Shown: positions 1 to 9,624, counted from the stretch's first letter. The stretch: DNA of 17,058 bases from Mucidula mucida (GCA_015501055.1 JADNYV010000731.1:1-17058); one strand, 5' to 3'. Numbers and translations are program-made. The notes: generated by a model from the letters alone, not told the origin.

Positions 1-747
1 AGTGCCGTTCTTGCAAAAAGTAGACAAAGACCGACTTGATTCGTGTATTGGAATACGTTTCCCGAGGGCACAAAAGCGGGTGCAGTGACATTGAATTCTG
101 CGCCACTGGTCCGTCTCTGCTGGTATACTTGAACAGCAATGTTCTGGCCGTCTACTTCAGCACAGTGCATGGCCTCTTCTGCCATTCTGGCATCGTCCTC
201 GTTCCAGAACTCGACCATGCCAGTGTCTGGACCGAATTGGGTGTGCGCGCGGACCGAGGCGAGTGCGCCAAACGGCCGAAAGAGGTCGTAGAGCTGGGAA
301 TCCGTGAAACCAGGCGGCATATGCTTAACTAAGCGCGGCAGTGCCGACGGCGGGGCAGAGGAGTCGGGAAATTGGTGGTGGCCGGGTACGGGGAAAGGGC
401 AAGGGGTACTGAAGTCTGCAGACCGGGGATTGGACGTGATTGGAGGGTGGCGAGGGCTTTCTCGGCTGGATTAGGACGATATGAGCATCTTTCTGTGCAT
501 TCCGAGGCAGGAAATCGCGCGCACCTTTGTCCAAAAACTTGAACTCGATGGTTCCTGCAAGGACACTGGCACCGCTGTCGCGGACGATCTTGGGCCTAAA
601 TGGACCGCATGTCACAAAGGCCTGCGCGAGGTTCTCATCGGTGACATAGGCGGGCAGATTCGAAATGTAAAGCAGCGGTTCGTGTAGGTATGGATGGTGG
701 GCAGCCCCGCCGTCCTGCTGCTGCGTGTATTGTGGATCCATGGCCAT
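1..747 (-). CDS. Multi-RRM RNA-binding protein, 5' part (3' end beyond window)
   Basis: The product probably binds RNA in the cytoplasm or nucleus; its target is unknown. Exon 1 is 747-525. A clear 59-nt intron follows (524-466, donor GTGCGC, branch CTAAT, acceptor CCAG), and coding resumes at 465. RRM1 runs from about residue 26 to 95, with RNP2-like LLYISNL and RNP1-like GTIEFKF, and reads smoothly across the intron (FLDK/AEKALATLQ). RRM2 lies at about 320-125 (LVKHMPPGFTDSQLYDLF ... GMVEFW), followed by a low-complexity linker (SGAEFNVTAPAF) towards the window edge. The start is fixed by an in-frame TAA immediately before the ATG at 747. RRM2 is one frame away from the end of RRM1: the RRM1 frame stops at 331-329. 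This means a single-base deletion near 360-400 or a weak-donor intron (GTCTGC to TTAG at about 328). The family resembles basidiomycete poly(A)-binding-like proteins with three or more RRMs. Confidence 0.8.
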
Positions 748-1094
748 TTATGTGGCGGAAAAGAGGGTAAATGCAGTGGACTTGGATGCACAATCAGCAC
801 AGGTCTGACTGCAGCAACGTCGTCGACGGCGACAAGACGAGGAATCAATCAGTGAGTGGTGTTCCACGAAAAAAGCCTGCTTAGGTAACCCCTTGCCATT
901 CACAGCCGTGCTCAAGTCAAAGATGTCTTTTATATTCATAGTGGTCGTATATCGTGCCAAATAATTCTAATTCCTCTTGTACAACATACAGTTTCCTTCC
1001 GAAAGGCCAGATTGCGCACTGAAGGAGAGTCAGATTTACTTCCTCAAGGTGATAGAAAGGCACTCACGCAGAATGACAGTAAATAATCCATAGG
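748..1094. other. Intergenic region, RRM gene 5' flank
   Basis: This stretch separates the RRM gene from the small secreted protein gene; both are on the minus strand. It should hold the promoter and 5' UTR of the RRM gene and the 3' end of the secreted protein gene. A minus-strand reading frame (960-748) ends in TAA directly before the RRM start codon and in the same frame. It has no recognisable domain and an arginine/cysteine-rich tail that looks non-coding. No clear TATA box was seen. Confidence 0.4.
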
Positions 1095-1452
1095 TTAAGA
1101 TAGTAGCTTGTCCAGCCATTCACTGCGTGCAAAATGAGAACGGGATCAATGAACAGAAGCAACCCAGACATACAGGATGGGGACCGAAGCGGCGTGCCCT
1201 GTGGCGGCGCACTGTTTTGTGTTCGCGCGTTTGAGACGAAAACAAGACGTCTCTAAGCCATCTAACAAGCAGTCAGCATCGTGTATCACGCCGCACATGT
1301 TGCCAGACATACTCAAACTTGGCCCCATACGCTGCCTCATTGTGTGTGGTAGCGGCAGTGGAGGAAACTGCTTCAGCAGATGTCACTGGCGCAGCAGACG
1401 CTCCAAGAACCAGAATGAGAGCGAGGACAACAACACACAAGCGGTAGAACAT
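1095..1452 (-). CDS. Small secreted protein, alternative splicing possible
   Basis: Function unknown. Exon 1 (1452-1313) encodes a textbook signal peptide: MFYRLCV, a hydrophobic core VVLALILVLG, then ASA-AP as the likely cleavage site. A short Ser/Thr/Ala-rich mature part follows. A strong donor GTATGT starts at 1312. Splicing to the CAG acceptor at 1125-1123 gives a 55-aa protein ending in an amphipathic DEWLDKLLS, stop at 1097-1095. A second option uses the acceptor TTAG at 1262 (branch CTGAC), an 88-nt exon 1261-1174 rich in Arg/His (KTVRRHRARR) and another GTATGT donor at 1173. Exon 3 then opens with TGA, giving about 76 aa. I start at 1452, not at the in-frame ATG at 1491, because a TATA-like box at 1509-1516 would put the transcription start between the two. 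I recognise no family. Confidence 0.55.
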
Positions 1453-1508
1453 CTTGTTGGCTGAGTCGGAGGAGGAGATCGCTGTCGTCAAACCTATCAG
1501 CCTCGATC

Positions 1509-1516
1509 CTTATAAA
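1509..1516 (-). promoter_or_regulatory. TATA-like box of the small secreted protein gene
   Basis: The minus strand reads TTTATAAG here, about 57 nt upstream of the ATG at 1452. Its position favours the downstream ATG as start. TATA boxes are common in fungal genes for highly expressed or regulated secreted proteins. The assignment is by motif and position only. Confidence 0.45.
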
Positions 1517-2389
1517 GGTCCCTCTGCTCCCGACGAGTGCGTCCGTTCCAGAATAGGCTTCCTTGGTCAGTGGCCGAATGAACCCGCATAACATGGAGTT
1601 GGCGGCTGGAAGGCCAGCTAGAATCGTGTAGCCCATGAGGCTATTGAACGGTTCTCTGATTAATCGCTGAGCTTTTGGTGCTCGGCCTTCAAAATGTACA
1701 CCCAGAACAGTGGCGCTGGCGTTGTGAGGTGACATGATTCATTGGAGTTGAATGTCAGATTCAGAAAGCAGTCCTATCCGGGGTAAACAGTGCCATCACT
1801 ACTGTTTCTAGGATTCCATCTCCGAGGCAGACACGTCTTCTCTCCTTGACATCCGCCCCGAAGCTTCAGGTATGTGTTGATTTTCCTATAGCTACGGCGA
1901 CTTGAGGCAGATTTCCCGATTCTGTACCGGAGTCTCCTCGCCTCTGGTTGCTACTCTGCTAAAAACTCGGTGTGAGGCTACACGACGGCTTGAACTTCAT
2001 CGATGTACTGCATTCGTATGTTACTCATCTCGCCTGCTTGAAGCTGCGGATTCCATATCGACGCAGGCTCTTCCATCCGGACCTTCTCCGCCTCTCAAAT
2101 TGCCTGCTTACCACAGCACGCAGAAAGTCTGCCAATCCTACCGCCGCGCACGGCAAAGCGTTATTCTCACCCGCCGTTCGCGCAATACTGCTACCACAAA
2201 GCACGGCATGTTTCCAGCACTTCGAGTCGCCTACTCAGATTATAGTAGGTTGCCGGGCTGCCTTCTCGAATCTTCCTGAAATCGCGGTGCCTTCCTTCTC
2301 AGTCTGGGCTTGCTGTCTCACCACGTTGCCGGCGGGTAAGATGCTTCCGGTATGGATAGGCGTTCGTTGGTGGCACTTCTGGAAGTCCT
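1517..2389. other. Gene-free stretch, nothing recognised
   Basis: Open frames here (for example 1902-2279 and 1972-2472, plus strand) show no domain, no coherent hydrophobic pattern and no splice-supported extension. The longer one runs into the repeat array on its right. The stretch should include the distal promoter of the secreted protein gene. It may be decayed repeat DNA, but I could not match it to the modules on its right. Confidence 0.4.
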
Positions 2390-2450
2390 TGTCTGGCCCC
2401 GAACCCCAAAGGTCTTGCCCGTTTGGGAACGACGTTGAGTGTGGCGCTCC

Positions 2451-3361
2451 GTGGCGTTCACTACGTGTTTAATATCCCCATGTCGTGGAACCTCTGACGC
2501 AGCTCACACCTTTGACGCCTGTAATCGTTGAACGTTAATAGATCCATACCTTATTGAAGGGCAGAGGTCAAAGAGCTACCCTCTGAGGCTGATGGATAGT
2601 CGCCATGCCCAAAATGCTTTCCCGTGTAGCGATTCGTGGCGTTCACTATATCCTCACATTGCGGAACCGCTCGCACCTTTGACGCGTTCGGCTGCAGTAA
2701 TCGCAATGCTAATTGATCCATCTGAGGACCTTCGATCATGCCTCCAACGTTCAAACCCTCCACAGGTCAAAGAACATTTATTTGAGGCTGACACCCTAGT
2801 ATGAGTCTGGGAGCCACCCAACATAGAAACCAGACTTAGTATTATGGTGCATCACAAATGACGGAGTAGGGTGAAATCTCTGGATTATCACCGCCAGATC
2901 TGAACTATCATCTCGTACAGAGTGGTGCAGGGCCTTTCCGAAGGGGCCCCGGACTCCATGGCATATTCCTCCGGAAGTCACTCCTTCACCAACGCATTTT
3001 GTTGGACTCCATTGTTCAAAGTGGTCCAAAGCAGGTTCACTTTGGTACTACGTGATATCTCTTGTCAGAAACGTGTCTCGACAACGGGTATGTCCCACCT
3101 GTGCGCTACGCCACATATCTCACTACAGTTTTAATTTCTCACGCCTTACATGCAATGAAATTCTTCTCCTCGCATATTATCCCCGTCTCCACCTTGTCGC
3201 GCTAGGTATGCTGATCGACTCTTATCTCTCCTTATTGTTGTGACAAAATTGGGTGCCCTTCATACTAGTGGTACAAATTCTTTAGTACTCGGTCAATGTC
3301 TACCTAGCGGATCAAACGATTGGATGGGCCCGCGGCCCAAAGTCTTTCCCATTCAGTAACT
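2451..3361. repeat. Repeat super-unit 1 (S1-S2-L1)
   Basis: First complete S-S-L unit. The two S copies are only 185 bp apart, against 277 bp in the next unit, so S1 is shortened internally. L1 carries the full series of L landmarks, including GTTCACTTTGGTACTACGTG at about 3033 and ATGCTGATCGACTC at about 3208. Confidence 0.75.
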
Positions 3362-4339
3362 GTGGCGTTCACTACGACTTTGATATCCCCATGTCTCGCG
3401 CATTCGGCTGCAGTGATTGTCGAACGCTAATTGACGCCTTCTATCACGTTCAAATCCTCACTCAAGGCCACAGGTCAAAAGGACATCTGTCTGAGTCTGT
3501 TTGAATCTGAGAGCCACAACAGGACGATTATGGTGCAAATTGCACCTAATATTCGGTTCATGGCTACATCGCGGGATCAAATGATTGGGATGTCTAGCAC
3601 TGACACCATGTCAATAATCCTTTCTTGTGTAGCGCTTCGTGGCGTTCACGATATCCTCATGTTGCGGAACCGTTCGCACCTTGACGTGTTTAGACGTGTT
3701 CGGTTTGCAGTAATCGCAACGCTGATTGATCCATTCAATGAAGGTCACAGGTCAAAAGAATATCTGTCTGAGTCTGTATGAATCTGAGAGCTACTTGACA
3801 TAGCAACAAGACTATTAAGTAGTATCATGGTTCACCAGGGTAAAAATCACGTCACGTGGATTACTTATCACCGCCAGATCCGAACTATAGAGTGGCGCAG
3901 GACCTTTCCGATATGGCTAGACTTTCTAGCACAGTGGCCCCGGACTCCATGGCATACATAACCCTCCAGAAATCACTCCTTCACCAACGCGTTTGACTCC
4001 ATTGTTCAAAGTGGCTCACAGCAGGTTCACTTTGGTACTACGTGTCTCGAATGACCCACCTGTGCGCTACGCCACATATCTCACTACATTTTCTTCCGTT
4101 CTGTTTGTACTCATGCCTCACAAGCAATGAAATTCTTCTCCTCGTATATTCTCCTCGTCACGGTCTCCTCGTTGTCGCGCTAGGTATGCTGATCGACTCT
4201 CTTCTCTCCTTATTGTCGTGTGAAGCATCACAGAATTTGGTCGCCCTTCATAACAGTGGTACAAATTCCTTTGTACTCGGTTCAAGCTAGCTCGCGGGAT
4301 CAAAACGTTGGAAGTCTAGCACTGGCCCGTTCAGTAACT
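3362..4339. repeat. Repeat super-unit 2 (S3-S4-L2)
   Basis: Second complete S-S-L unit, 978 bp. Landmarks lie about 960-1000 bp downstream of their partners in unit 1: GGACTCCATGGCATA near 3950 and the TGCGCTACGCCACATATCTC segment near 4062. S3 and S4 are 277 bp apart and share AGGTCAAAAG, ATCTGTCTGAGTCTGT and GAATCTGAGAGC. Confidence 0.75.
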
Positions 4340-4745
4340 GTGGCGTTCATTACGAGTTTGATATCCCCATGTCTCACGCATTCGGTTGCAGTAATCGTCG
4401 AACGCTAATTGATCCCTTCGATCACGTTCAAATCCTCACTGAAGGCCAAAGGTCAGAGAACATCTGTCTGAGTTCGTTTGAACCTGGGAGCCACCCGACA
4501 TAGCAACAACTCTATGGCGCACCACAAATGGTGGAGTAGGGTGAAATCACGTCAAGTGGACTATCACCGCCAGATTTGCACCACATCTGAACTAATATCT
4601 TCTACAGAGTGGCGCAGGACCTTTCCGATATGGCTAGACTTCAACTAGCACAGTGGCCCCGGACTCCATGGCATACATAACCCTCCACAAATCACTCCTT
4701 CACTAACACATGTAAGTCCACGGTTCAAAGTGGCTCTCAGCTATG
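4340..4745. repeat. Truncated repeat unit 3 (S5-L3)
   Basis: A single S copy followed by the first third of L. It keeps GGTGAAATCACGTCAAGTGG, ACCGCCAGAT, GGACCTTTCCGATATGGC and CCCCGGACTCCATGGCATAC. Similarity stops at about 4740, some 80 bp before the MAD3 stop codon. Confidence 0.75.
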
Positions 4746-4820
4746 CCTCATTAGTTCGAAGATAAGAGTACCGGTATATACGAGAATAAAAGCATGAAGA
4801 AAAACTCAATATAACACTCT

Positions 4821-6109
4821 CTATGGCAAGGTGCCATCGAACCCCAAACCTTCGGTTCCGTAATTCTTCAACGGATCCTTCCTCAGCGCCTCAGCCTCGG
4901 CATACGAAGCGACATCCACGCCTTTGACTTTCATCACCGAATCGGGAGCATGAGCAACAGGTGAGGTAACCGAGACACTCTATTAAACATCAGTCAAGTA
5001 ATGTAGTTAGTCAAGTGGTGGTTCACGAACCTCATCTCGGAAAGGCGTAAACTTGGGCGTCGCTGGGACCGTGGGTTCTTCGTCTGCGAATGGCACAATA
5101 CGTGACGCGGAGGGTTGTGGGGGGTCCATGAAAGGCACGATGCGTGAAGCGGATGTAGATGATGAAGACGCTGTCCGCTTCGACTGCTTGAGAGTCGAGC
5201 CCGCCATCTTCTTCGTCTGAGGAACGTTCTCCTTGATGCGGGTCTTACGTGTGCCGAGGTCTGGCCAAGCATTACGTTCCATGGCCGACTCTGCACCTGA
5301 TGGGTCGACAAAGACCTGCACCGGTGCATTGGATCTCGGAGTGGCGGTAGCCGGCGCGAGAGGAACAGCGGCTGATCTGTTGACGGTGGTGGCGAGAGTG
5401 GCTGGTCTTCGGCTCGTGGATGGGGACGCAGATTCGGGAAGAGTAACAGGAGTCGCACACATCATGCGCTTCTCGAAGTCTGCGTGGCGTGCTTTGAGGT
5501 GGTCTAGAGGGTCTGCACGTCTGGCGATACCCAATTTGTACACTTTATCTGCTTCTTGACGGCTATCACTACATGAGCGAGAGAAAAGGGAGTAAGCAAT
5601 ACTACGCACCGGCCATCGCGTTCCAAGACCGCGGAGTACTCTTCGTAAAGAAGGGAAAGATCTGTTCCGATATCGTTTGCAATCAAGAAACGGTAGATGA
5701 CGGTCGGCTTCTCAACGTAGCTGGCATACAAGAGCCATAGTTTGAGATACTTGGGTTCAGCCCTCCATTTCCTATCCCGATGATCCTTGAGTACCCGCGT
5801 CGCCTCCTCAAGGAGCTCAAGAAGCCCAGACTCGGCGCTGTGTCCCTGCGGGTAATTCTCTATCGTCCAATTGACCAGGCAGCAGTACGCCTCTAACGGG
5901 TCTTCGTCTTCATCTTCCATGGCGAGGTCGACATTAATTCTGAGCCGGTTCCGTGTGGAAGCCAGCTTCGACTCGCGATGTGCATGCGGCGTCGCCAATA
6001 TGGAGGACAAAGCGGTGACTCGACGGCCAGTAGCAAGCGGCTGGACATTCTCTTTTGCGGCCTCGAGCAGGTCGGCGTCAACGATGGGAGAGCTACATTC
6101 TTCGGACAT
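4821..6109 (-). CDS. MAD3: MAD3/BUBR1-type spindle checkpoint protein
   Basis: Mad3 is the pseudosubstrate inhibitor of APC/C-Cdc20 in the mitotic checkpoint complex. Three exons (6109-5610, 5562-5031, 4979-4821; introns 47 and 51 nt) give about 396 aa. KEN1 (AAKENVQP) is at residues 19-21. The Mad3/Bub1 N-terminal TPR domain is at about 50-200 (LEAYCCLVNWTIENYPQG, YLKLWLLYASYVEKP, LYEEYSAVLERDGR, KVYKLGIARRADP). KEN2 (RIKENVP) is at 277-279. An ABBA-type motif VQVFVD (248-253) precedes KEN2, and three more follow: IVPFMD, IVPFAD and FTPFRD (308-343). There is no kinase domain, as expected for Mad3 rather than Bub1. I could not place a GLEBS Bub3-binding motif. Intron 1 could also end 6 nt earlier (acceptor ATGTAG at 5569), adding two residues. 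The gene lies 408 bp downstream of the Polo kinase gene on the same strand. Confidence 0.93.
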
Positions 6110-6517
6110 TGTGTGGTGATGATGGTGGTGTGAAAGAAATTGTAATTTCATATTTCTCGGCATCCAACATACGCGCGCGTGACCGTGAAGATAATGATGC
6201 GCGGTGGAATCGGCTCACTGGAGAAATACCCTTAGGTCCATTTATCAAACCCAATGCGAAGTTGATAGACGTGGCAACGATGTCATTTACAGGTCCGAGG
6301 TCCCTTCGACGAAGGTCCTCCTGATGCTACACCCAGTACCTAATGTACGGGGGTTGTTCCATAAAATAGACGTGCGGTTATACATAAAAAATGATCTGAG
6401 AGTTCGTGACAGAAATGGAGAAGAGTCTTGAGAATTCGTCGAACGTCGTGCCAACAACCTAGCGTCGTCAACCGTAGACGCCGATATAATTACCTATGTC
6501 TACGCGCCCATCACCTT
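6110..6517. promoter_or_regulatory. Intergenic region PLK-MAD3 with CGCG palindrome
   Basis: This 408-bp stretch should hold the MAD3 promoter and the Polo kinase 3' end. A CAC/CAT-rich run lies just upstream of the MAD3 ATG and is most likely 5' UTR. A perfect palindrome ACGCGCGCGT lies at 6171-6180, 62 bp upstream of the start codon. It overlaps two ACGCG cores like those of MBF (MCB) sites, which drive cell-cycle genes in fungi. Binding is inference. No gene is seen here. Confidence 0.4.
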
Positions 6518-9273
6518 CTACGCGCGACGCGTCATCCCTTGTTCCATCGCGCTGGGGACGGAGACCTCTCCACTTGCATTTCTTATGCTCACCAATACCT
6601 CCCAGCAAAACTTGAGCTTGGCAACCAGCTTGTGGTTCTGTTTCGCCAGTACCTCGTCCGTGGGTCCCCTCAATGCGGTTTCCATAATCTGGCTCAACGA
6701 GAACTTGGTCATCCTATACTCCTTGTCAATCTGTGTCACGAGCAATCCGTGCGAAGAGAGGATGATCTTGGAATGATCGTTGAAGTTGAACTGTACAATT
6801 TAGGTCAGTGCATGATACAGACAGCAAGCAGATGACTGACCTGTAAGACGTCGTGGCTCAGCTTGAAGACGATGACATTCTTCATGCGCAAATATTTCTG
6901 AACCCAGTCCATGCCCCGCGACCGCTCAACATCATCCCAGGTATAGTCATATTCCCCGAACAAGCGGTCCATGATATACCTCTCAAAGTGCTTCAGCAAG
7001 TATACTTTGCTCTTCAAGTTTTCGGGGTAGTCTTCGACCGAGTACGATTTGCGCACGTAGACAGTAGCCGGCAATCGGGTATCCTTGTTCACTTTCAGGT
7101 AGTCAAAGTGTCTATTCAATCAACATCAACCGAGGGAAGACGAGGTGTCAGATAAAAGCGTACTGTTTGTCTGCACTCAAAATGATACTGGTGGTATCAT
7201 TAAAATGGACGCCGACACAACCATTCGTCAGCGCATAGCCCATTCCGTACTTATTGCAGTAATCGATCCAAGAGACGATGAAGACCTTTTCATCGACGAG
7301 GGGAAGGCTAGGATCTACACGCGGGTCCTGGAACAGTTTTCTGTGCTCCTTGGCAGAAAACGCCAGCGCTAGAACATATTCGGCAGCTTCGAAACCCACC
7401 AACTTCGCCTTCAACTGCTGTCCATCCCTCGGGGACACGCCAAGTTGTATAGGAACTGGCCGAGGTAAAGGCTTGGACACTGGTGCCGGTGCCGGCGCGG
7501 GCGCTGGTGCCTTGTGTTCCACGCTCCTCTTCACGACCTTCCTCGCAGGTGGCGGCAAGTTCTCGCGGTCGTCTTCAGTCTCTTCCCGCTCCGCCATCTG
7601 AGCGACGATGCGCGCCTTCATGGCCTCGAGCTCCTTCTGCTTGGCACGTTCCCGCTGATGCTGTTCCGTTTCTTCCTCTTGGATGCCCTGAAGACCTCGT
7701 TTCGTGTAACCTCTGCCAGGACCAAGCGGAGACGCCACGGGTGGTCGCGATGCTTGCAGCTTTCGCATTAAAGGAGACTCTTTGACGCCTCCACCTCCAC
7801 CTCCGCCTGCAGTGCTCATGACCAAAGGCTTCCTGGCCGAATTGAGGAGGGCAGCAATGGGCGACCCAGGTTGGACTGCTTTCTGGAACTCCTTCTCCTG
7901 TTGCGCAATGGTCGACGCGACATTCTTCGAGACTGCTCCAGAGGAGCTCGAAGCGGAAGAGGTAGACTTTGGTACGGCAATAGAGCTAATTTGGTCGTCG
8001 TCAAGCAGGGCAGCACGCTTGACGTTGCGATAATTGATTTGGCTCGAGGCGCGGTCGATCCGGTGGAAGTTGGGGATGCTGTCGTGAATTGTCTCAGGGA
8101 GATACGAAGGGAAGACGCCTGTACTGAGGAATGAATGAGCAACAATTTCGTGGATTGTTGGACGTTGCGAGGGATCTGAGGCGAGGATGGCGGTCACCAA
8201 TTCTTTGGCCTCGGTGGATATAGCACGCTCCTCGGGGAAGCCATAATCGTTTTCCTTGATTTTACTGAAAGTCGTTCAGTCACCGAATAAAGTCGATAAA
8301 TGGCACTTACTTGTAGATTCCCTTGACTTCCTTGGTCTGGAACGGTGGGCGGCCAATGATCAAAGTGTAGAGAATGACACCTGTAGACCATGTGTCGACC
8401 TCGTAACTATGACCGTTTGCAGTGTCAAACAAGACCTCGGGAGCGATGTAGTTTGGTGTCCCGCATATGGTCTTTTTGCGCTCGCCTTCGTTCTCTATGA
8501 GGGCTGCGAGACCAAAGTCGCCGACCTTGATGTTTTGGTTGCCGTCGAGAAATATGTTGCCGAGCTTGAGATCGCGATGGATGACCTGGTGGGTGTGCAT
8601 ATAATGGCAGGCGCCAAGGAGCTGCATCATGAAGAAGCGTGTCTCTGGCTCGGTGAAGCGTCTGCGGCGGCGAAGGAGATCCATGAGGGAGCCTCCGCGG
8701 CAGAGCTCGAGAGTCATGTACACATTGTCTTCGTCTTCGAAACATTCGAGAAAATCAACAATGTTGGGGTGTTCGAGCATCTTGTGTATCCTGATTTCGG
8801 CGTAAAGCTGGGCACTGTGAGCCATAGAAGAGGCAATGACTGGCTATAGACTCACCTTGGTTTTCGCCTTCTTCGTCTTGAGCGAGTCCTTGGTGACAAC
8901 TTTGCAGGCTAAATGCTTCCCTCTTACATCCCTCACTTCGTAGACCCTTGCAAAGCCGCCCTATAGCATACAATGAGCCAAGGAACCATATAGAGCGCAT
9001 ATATCGCACCTCGCCCAGAAACTGCGTGCGCTGAAACTGTTTGCCCTGCTGAACATCTTCGATAATCTTGGGCGGCGACGGCGGTACGCTCTTGCTGTTC
9101 TGCCTGGTCAACGGCGGCGACGAAGGTGCCTTGTGCTGCTTCTCCGCTGGCTTGGGCGATACGGGCGCCTTTGGCATGGGCACATAGTTGTGGTTGACCG
9201 TGTTGAGAGGATACCGCTTGGACGGCCCCGCCATCGGGGCAGGTGGCATTCTGGTGTATGGGTAGGCAGACAT
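6518..9273 (-). CDS. Polo-like kinase (PLK1/Cdc5/Plo1 type)
   Basis: Serine/threonine kinase for mitotic entry, spindle function and exit, docked on phosphorylated partners by its polo boxes. Six exons: 9273-9010, 8960-8856, 8807-8311, 8264-7164, 7111-6841, 6790-6518 (introns 46-52 nt), giving 836 aa. The kinase domain (about 83-335) has the Gly loop [12 protein letters not shown], Lys108 (LACK), Glu127 of helix C, HRD at 200-202, DFG at 220-222, the activation-loop Thr236 in [14 protein letters not shown], and APE. Polo box 1 has Trp621 ([14 protein letters not shown]). Polo box 2 has His752 and Lys754 ([11 protein letters not shown]), matching the phosphopeptide pincer of human PLK1. The N-terminal tail holds an RxxL (RYPLNTVN), possibly a destruction box. 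The linker of about 250 aa between kinase and polo boxes is long for the family. It includes a Gly run, a charged predicted coiled coil (about 485-525) and a PAPAPAPAP stretch. Confidence 0.96.
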
Positions 9274-9624
9274 AGAGGAAAATCTGTGGAATCTTGAGGA
9301 GGCCTAACGCCTGTCGACAGTGATGCTGGTGGTAAAGACGACAATCCGAACCTCTGCCTCACGAAAGCCACATGTACGTCATGTGACCCAGGTCTGTATC
9401 ACGTGGGCGCGGATCCACGGTGGAAGCAAATAATTTAGGAAACCTCAACAACATAGTAGGAAAACGACAAAATATAAATTGCGACTACAGCGGGTTTATC
9501 GCGCCGTACATTATACAAGCATGTCAAGCAGAAAACAACCGTTAAGCGTAAATACAATGGGCCAATAACCTAACAAAGACTTTATACGACGGGAGCGCGA
9601 CATGAAACGACCACACCTTCCAAA
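9274..9624. promoter_or_regulatory. Polo kinase promoter region with E-box CACGTG
   Basis: The 351 bp between the repeat-motif protein gene and the Polo kinase gene should hold the kinase promoter and the 3' end of the upstream gene. A CACGTG palindrome is at 9400-9405, and a related TCATGTGA lies near 9379-9386. Both are typical bHLH (Cbf1-like) target cores. An AT-rich part at about 9420-9480 precedes the neighbour's 3' end. No coding frame was seen. Confidence 0.4.

Larger units (their letters stand above)
2390..4745. repeat. Higher-order tandem repeat, S-S-L organisation
   Basis: Two sequence modules recur as diverged copies. Module S starts at a core GTGGCGTTCAC, carries TTCGGCTGCAGTAATCG and GCTAATTGATCC, and ends near AGGTCAAAGAACATCTGTC. 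Copies begin at 2451, 2636, 3362, 3639 and 4340. Module L follows with ACCACAAATG, TCACCGCCAGATC, CGGACTCCATGGCATA, CTCCTTCACCAACGC, GGTTCACTTTGGTACTACGTG, GTGCGCTACGCCACATATC, GTATGCTGATCGACTC and GGTACAAATTC. L copies span roughly 2840-3330, 3826-4325 and 4510-4745, the last cut short after the TTCAAAGTGGCTC part. The order S1-S2-L1-S3-S4-L2-S5-L3 gives a super-period of about 910-1000 bp. Copies differ by substitutions and indels, and no reading frame is shared by all. I found no transposase, reverse transcriptase or terminal repeats. Confidence 0.85.

Noticed and set aside
1373..1735. 120-codon minus-strand frame over the promoter of the small secreted protein
   Set aside because: It crosses the TATA-like box and overlaps the signal-peptide exon in another frame. 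The composition is not protein-like.
1972..2472. 166-codon open frame on the plus strand
   Set aside because: No domain or consistent composition was seen. It overlaps another open frame and runs into the repeat array, so chance is the better explanation.
3052..4290. Similar open frames in the two L modules (NEILLL ... LGMLIDS)
   Set aside because: The similarity comes from the DNA repeat. Flanking indels break the frame between copies, and no start or stop position is shared.
2390..4745. CRISPR array
   Set aside because: The repeats are hundreds of bases long, diverged and differently spaced, and the genome context is fungal.
6110..6163. Six-histidine stretch upstream of MAD3 in an extended reading frame
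   Set aside because: The CAC/CAT run lies before the better start at 6109, whose product begins MSEE and reaches KEN1 at the usual distance. It is most likely 5' UTR and not a metal-binding tail.
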